From NCBI RefSeq assembly GCF_022627325.1, contig NZ_JAETZZ010000001.1, positions 496,001 to 560,000 of the forward strand: 64,000 nt of DNA. Reading direction: 5' to 3'. Made by a program: the position numbers and the translations under genes. Shown one piece after another: positions 60,023-64,000 of this stretch (the first letter of the stretch is position 1; every line of letters starts with the position of its first letter). Source of the stretch: Pseudomonas putida (lineage in GTDB: Bacteria; Pseudomonadota; Gammaproteobacteria; Pseudomonadales; Pseudomonadaceae). The notes under the pieces are model-generated. The model saw only the letters and a program-made list of their open reading frames with translations. It searched no databases and was not told where the DNA came from.

Positions 60023-60501
60023 GTACCGGTAGAATCCAGTTCGCCGAGCAAAGCGGTACCTTCGTGCTGAAATTCGTCGGTGAAGTGCGCCTGACCTTGT
60101 GTTCGGCACTGGATGCGACGATCGAGAAAATCTTCACCGCGCTGAATTTCTCGGCCATCGTCATCGACCTCACCGAAACCGAGAGCATCGACAGCACCAC
60201 CCTGGGGCTGCTGGCCAAGCTGTCGATCCTGTCGCGGCAGAAGGTCGGCCTGCTGCCGACCGTAGTCACCACCAACCCGGATATTTCGCGCCTGCTGCAA
60301 TCGATGGGCTTCGATCAAGTGTTCAACATCGTCGATCGCCCGGTGCCTTGCCCGGAATGCCTGACCGACCTGCCATCCCAGGACCAGAACGAAGAGGTGG
60401 TGCGCTCCAAGGTGCTGGAGGCGCACAAGATTCTGATGGGCCTGAATGACTCCAACCGTGAAGCCTTCCATGACTTGGTGAATGCGCTGGAGCGATCCTG
60501 A
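60019..60501 (+). CDS. rssC: Anti-sigma factor antagonist RssC (STAS domain)
   Basis: A 160-aa protein with an N-terminal STAS domain (about 1-105). The likely phospho-acceptor is Ser59 in ESIDSTTLGLL. A C-terminal helix with CPECLTDLPS (two cysteines) and LMGLNDSNREAFHDLVNALE follows. The gene starts in the stop of rssB (ATGA), so the phosphatase and its STAS partner are made together; RssB is expected to dephosphorylate RssC. Confidence 0.9.
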   Translation: MSTGRIQFAEQSGTFVLKFVGEVRLTLCSALDATIEKIFTALNFSAIVIDLTETESIDSTTLGLLAKLSILSRQKVGLLPTVVTTNPDISRLLQSMGFDQVFNIVDRPVPCPECLTDLPSQDQNEEVVRSKVLEAHKILMGLNDSNREAFHDLVNALERS

Positions 60502-60553
60502 CCTGGCGGCTGCCTGGGCCCTTGGCGGGTAACCCGCCACAGGGCCGCATCAG

Positions 60554-62413
60554 CTAGTCCGGCCGCGCAAACTCCGTAGCCTCACCCCCCTTGGCATCGA
60601 GCTGAAACACCCGTGCCGGGCGCCCCTGCTCATCGAAGAACACCTGCCCCAGCCCCGCCCCATTCCACAGGCGTTCCCCTGCCTTGCTCTGGCTGGGCGT
60701 GCGCGGCACCACCTCCATCTCGCGCCGCCGGGTAAACCAGTTCAGCGGCGAGCGCGGCGAGTAAAGCCAGCGGTTGAGCCGGTCCAGCACGTCCAGCAAG
60801 CGGCGTGGGAATTCATTCTTGATCCCGCTGCTGGTGACCTGCCACAAGTGCGGGCTGCGCTGGCGTTGACGAATCAGCACCTCGTACACGAACGAATAAT
60901 GCACGTCCCCTGACAGGATCACGTAGTGCCCCGGCGTGCGCGAGTGGCGGAAGATATTCAGGATCACCTGGGCGGCACCGCGGTGGGCCATCCAGTTCTC
61001 GGCATCTACCAGCAGCGGGTGGCCCAGCCAGCTGAACACTTTCTGCACCGTCTCGATCAGCTTTACCCCGAAGATCGGCGCCGGTGACACGATGATCGCC
61101 GAAGGGTGGTCGAGCAACGCTTGCTGCAGTTCGCACAACGCCTCCCAGTCCAGAAGGCCGGAAGGCTTGGCCAGGTCGCTTTCGCTGCGCCAGCGCCGGG
61201 TGCGGGTGTCCAGCACAAGCAGGGGCGGGTTGCTCGGCAGGTTGAACTGCCAGCCCTGAAAACGCAGCAGTTCACCGATCAGGTGGTCGTGTTGCTGGCT
61301 GTCCAGTTGTGGGCTGGCCAGCGCCTGGCACTGCCCGACCATCGCCTTGCAGCCTTGCGGGTCGTTACCCCAGGCCTGGCACAGCAGGTAGCCGAGCAGG
61401 GCATTGCCGATGATGCGTCGCGAGAATGGGTGGCCGTAGGCTGTTTCTTCCCACTGCGCCGACAGGTTCCAGTCATCGGTGATGTCGTGATCGTCGAAGA
61501 TCATCAGGCAAGGTAAGTGCGCCATCACCCGCGCCACCTGGCCCAGGTTGTCGGCGAACGCCCGGATCAGCGGCAGTTCCTTGCGGTAGCGCGCCTGGTG
61601 CGGGTCGGCAAGGCCCGCAGGCATGTCGAGCGCTACCAGTTGCCAAGGGGTGGGTGACCAGACCAGCAGGTACATGGCCATGACCTCGGCGAACGTCACC
61701 AGATGGTTGTCGGCATTGCTTGAGGAGAAGATGGGTTTGCGCTTGCCGCCGAAGAATCGCTCGCGCAGGGTTTCGTTACGTTCCTGGGCCGGCAGCAGGT
61801 CGGCACGATGGTAATAGCTGGCCGGGTGGTCATACAGCGACTTGCTGTCGGCCACGACTGCGCCGTCCAGGTGTTCATCGAACAGGCCTAGGCGCTCGAT
61901 CAGCGCATGAATGGCCCGAAGCATCGGCCCTGCTACATCATCGGCGTAGACTTGGTCCCCGGTCATCAACAGCACGGCCGGGCGCTCTTCCGGGCGCGTA
62001 CAGGCCTGTAGCAGCCTGTCTGCGCAGAGCAGGCCATCGGCAGCGGGGTGGTGCGGTTTGCGGCAAGAGCCGTGCAGCAACTGGTCCAGGCGGTCGCGCA
62101 GCACCAGGCTTGGCCGCTGGCGGCCTGGGTAGAGCAGGTGCGGCGCCCAGTCAGCGATACCTTGGCCGTCGATCAGCAGGTCGTATTCGAGTTCGACGTT
62201 GCAGGGCAGCGGTTGGGCAAAGTCGATGTCCAACAGGTGGATAAAGGCATGCTCGCCGATCGGTACGACCTGGCAATCCACCTTGGCCGCGCCGTCCAAG
62301 GTGAACGCGAGCTGCAAGGGTTGGCTGCCGACCAGCCAGATGGCCAGGCGCTGAGGCTCCAGGCGGCGCAGTACAGGGCCGGCGAGAACAAGGGGCAAAA
62401 GGGAGGAAGTCAT
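60554..62413 (-). CDS. PhoD-like metallophosphatase
   Basis: A 619-aa protein of the PhoD-type alkaline phosphatase family. Metal-ligand motifs: LLMTGDQVYADDV, CLMIFDDHDITDDWNLS, and VILSGDVHYSF. The N-terminal ~110 residues form an additional beta-sandwich-like part. I see no signal peptide, so it may be cytoplasmic, unlike exported PhoD; the substrate is unknown. ATG 62413. It is convergent with rssC. Confidence 0.87.
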   Translation of the reverse strand: MTSSLLPLVLAGPVLRRLEPQRLAIWLVGSQPLQLAFTLDGAAKVDCQVVPIGEHAFIHLLDIDFAQPLPCNVELEYDLLIDGQGIADWAPHLLYPGRQRPSLVLRDRLDQLLHGSCRKPHHPAADGLLCADRLLQACTRPEERPAVLLMTGDQVYADDVAGPMLRAIHALIERLGLFDEHLDGAVVADSKSLYDHPASYYHRADLLPAQERNETLRERFFGGKRKPIFSSSNADNHLVTFAEVMAMYLLVWSPTPWQLVALDMPAGLADPHQARYRKELPLIRAFADNLGQVARVMAHLPCLMIFDDHDITDDWNLSAQWEETAYGHPFSRRIIGNALLGYLLCQAWGNDPQGCKAMVGQCQALASPQLDSQQHDHLIGELLRFQGWQFNLPSNPPLLVLDTRTRRWRSESDLAKPSGLLDWEALCELQQALLDHPSAIIVSPAPIFGVKLIETVQKVFSWLGHPLLVDAENWMAHRGAAQVILNIFRHSRTPGHYVILSGDVHYSFVYEVLIRQRQRSPHLWQVTSSGIKNEFPRRLLDVLDRLNRWLYSPRSPLNWFTRRREMEVVPRTPSQSKAGERLWNGAGLGQVFFDEQGRPARVFQLDAKGGEATEFARPD

Positions 62414-62556
62414 GGACAGCTCTGGTGGCTAATCGGCCCAGTCACTGCGAACCGTCGCGAACAGGCCCTTGAATTCAGAACGCTTGTTGCAAGGCTAAAG
62501 CAAAGCGGGCGGAAAATGCTGAACATTCACCGCCCGCCTGGCAAACCTAAAATGTA

Positions 62557-63483
62557 TCAGGCTTTGTCAGCCATCAGCTTTTCCAGCTTCTCCTGGTCAC
62601 GGGCGAACTGGCGAATGCCCTCGGCCAGTTTCTCGGTACCCATGGCGTCTTCGTTCATCGCCCAGCGGAACTGGCTTTCGCTGAGCACCTGCTTGGCCTC
62701 GCCGGCATTGCCCGGCTTGAGTACCTGCGGCAGCTCGCCCTGGTCATCGCTCAGTTGCTGCAGCAGCTCCGGGCTGATGGTCAGGCGATCGCAACCAGCC
62801 AGTTGCTCGATCTGGCCGATGTTGCGGAAGCTGGCGCCCATGACCACGGTGTCGTAGCCGTTGGCCTTGTAGTAGTTGTAGATGCGTGTGACCGACTGGA
62901 CGCCCGGGTCATCGGCGCCCACGTACTCTTGGCCGGTGCTCTTCTTGTACCAGTCATAGATACGGCCCACGAACGGGGAAATCAGGAACACCCCGGCATC
63001 GGCGCACGCCTGTGCCTGGGCGAAGGAGAACAGCAGGGTCAGGTTGGTCTGGATGCCTTCCTTCTCCAGCTGCTCGGCGGCGCGAATGCCTTCCCAGGTG
63101 GAGGCCAGCTTGATCAGTACGCGGTCTTTGGAGATGCCGGCGGCCTGGTAAAGCTCGATCAGTTGGCGGGCCTTGCTCAGCAGTGCCGGTTCGTCGAACG
63201 ACAGGCGTGCATCCACTTCGGTGGAGATGCGCCCAGGGATCACTTTCAGAATGCCCGCGCCCACCGCCACGGCGAACTTGTCGCACGCCAGGTCGACATT
63301 GCCCTTGGCATCGCTTTTGACCTGCTTGAGCAGGTCGGCATAGCCCGGGATGGCGGCAGCCTTGAGCAGCAACGACGGGTTGGTGGTGGCATCGACCGGC
63401 TTGAGGCGGGTGATGGCGTCCAGGTCCCCGGTGTCGGCGACCACGGTGGTGAACTGCTTGAGTTGTTCCAGCTTGGAAGTCAT
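62557..63483 (-). CDS. tal: Transaldolase
   Basis: Pentose-phosphate enzyme that transfers dihydroxyacetone units; 308 aa, subfamily 1 length. Signature [18 protein letters not shown], Schiff-base lysine Lys125 in [11 protein letters not shown], and [23 protein letters not shown] 63483 begins [11 protein letters not shown]; the frame extends to 63588 without support. It follows dusA on the same strand beyond a REP-rich gap. Confidence 0.97.
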   Translation of the reverse strand: MTSKLEQLKQFTTVVADTGDLDAITRLKPVDATTNPSLLLKAAAIPGYADLLKQVKSDAKGNVDLACDKFAVAVGAGILKVIPGRISTEVDARLSFDEPALLSKARQLIELYQAAGISKDRVLIKLASTWEGIRAAEQLEKEGIQTNLTLLFSFAQAQACADAGVFLISPFVGRIYDWYKKSTGQEYVGADDPGVQSVTRIYNYYKANGYDTVVMGASFRNIGQIEQLAGCDRLTISPELLQQLSDDQGELPQVLKPGNAGEAKQVLSESQFRWAMNEDAMGTEKLAEGIRQFARDQEKLEKLMADKA

Positions 63484-63635
63484 GGCGTGCTCTGTCCTGT
63501 GCGATGTCTCGACATTACCCGAGCCCCGACGGCCGCTCAAGGGGCCAGTGGGGCGGTGGCGAATTGTCTGGGTGATGATTCGAGTCACCCGCCAGCACGA
63601 GGTTCCCCATCACCTTGAAAGCTTCACCCGCGATC

Positions 63636-63780
63636 TGTGGTAGCCGGCTTGCCGGCGATGGGCCGCAAATCGCTCGACTGAATGGCATCTGGGCTTCAAT
63701 CCATTTTCTCCCACAGTTACAGCGCAGCGCTCGAAAACTGCACGGTCCCGGTGGGAGCCGGCTTGCCGGCGATAGGGCCC
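63636..63780. repeat. Two REP cores in the same orientation
   Basis: CTGTGGTAGCCGGCTTGCCG (63636-) with GCGATGGGCC, and GGTGGGAGCCGGCTTGCCGG (63750-) with CGATAGGGCC, have the same direction, with CTCCCACAG (63709-63717) between. The 3' copy shares ACTGCACGGTC (63737-63747) with the element at 58143. Confidence 0.85.
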
Positions 63781-63791
63781 GCCAGGCCACC

Positions 63792-64000
63792 TTACCGCCC
63801 CTGCAACAACTCCGCCGCTTGGTCGAACACCGCCAGCGGCTCAGGCGCCTTGTGAATATCCGCCGACAGCAACTGCCGGAACCGCCGCGCCCCTTTGAAG
63901 CCCTGGCCCAACCCCAGAATATGCCGGGTGACGTGATGCATCGCACCGCCACTTTCCATATGCGCCACGATATACGGCCGCAACTGCGCCATCGCCTCGC
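63792..64000 (-). CDS. dusA: tRNA-dihydrouridine synthase A (partial, 5' end outside window)
   Basis: Only the last ~69 residues are in the window: EAMAQLRPYIVAHMESGGAM, HHVTRHILGLGQGFKGARRF and RQLLSADIHKAPEPLAVFDQ, ending in LLQGR. This is the C-terminal helical, tRNA-binding tail of DusA, which reduces uridine in the D-loop of tRNAs with FMN. The GARRFRQLLS stretch is typical of this subfamily. Neighbour tal downstream supports it. Confidence 0.9.
   Translation of the reverse strand, partial: EAMAQLRPYIVAHMESGGAMHHVTRHILGLGQGFKGARRFRQLLSADIHKAPEPLAVFDQAAELLQGR

Overview
This window reads as ordinary core chromosome from a fluorescent Pseudomonas, most likely of the P. putida group. The evidence is high GC with G/C-rich third codon positions, REP elements with the core GCCGGCTTGCCGGCGAT, and a gene order (acnA, rlmM, tusA-pdxB, slt/uup, fadBA, topA, lexA-sulA, psrA, nagZ, mfd/gapB, apbE, sthA, lolCDE, queF, rssBC, tal, dusA) that I recognise from Pseudomonas chromosomes. 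The species call is inference; no 16S gene is present. About 55 protein genes and one tRNA are supported.

Layout. 1-5.8 kb: 5' part of acnA, rlmM, a 1-kb non-coding repeat cassette, tusA, pdxB and a 57-aa protein. 6-10 kb: an MsbA-type ABC exporter, a chemoreceptor, tRNA-Pro(CGG) and a small lipoprotein. 10.2-14.5 kb: moaB-moeA (molybdenum cofactor), an orphan glycosyltransferase and a YegS-like lipid kinase. 14.5-18.3 kb: a NarL-type two-component pair, an Hpt-like protein without its histidine, and cheV. 18.3-24.4 kb: MOSC protein, lytic transglycosylase, ABC-F protein, universal stress protein. 24.8-31.9 kb: fadBA (beta-oxidation), topA and small conserved genes. 32-35.8 kb: lexA-sulA (SOS), psrA, an L,D-transpeptidase-fold protein and nagZ. 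35.9-44.9 kb: mfd-csiV-SNF2 helicase, divergent from gapB. 45-52.4 kb: apbE, sthA, glpQ, a PilZ-like protein and lolCDE. 52.4-55.1 kb: a CopRS-like pair divergent from a periplasmic cupredoxin, with a cop-box-like operator between them. 55.2-64 kb: queF, a HAD-like protein lacking its catalytic aspartates, an MlaA-like protein, a PilZ protein, rssB-rssC, a PhoD-like phosphatase, tal and the end of dusA.

Regulatory logic visible in the DNA: two LexA boxes before lexA-sulA; two tandem PsrA-type palindromes before psrA and a wider related repeat before fadBA, suggesting a shared fatty-acid response; and the cop-box-like site in the copper region.

I see no prophage, insertion sequence, CRISPR array, toxin-antitoxin or defence locus, and I do not claim an undescribed system. 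The least explained item is the cassette at 3070-4060: about 265-bp inverted arms around a heptamer array, with hexamer arrays at both outer ends. Secondary points are the two apparently inactivated signalling or enzyme folds and a 22-bp perfect hairpin upstream of fadB.
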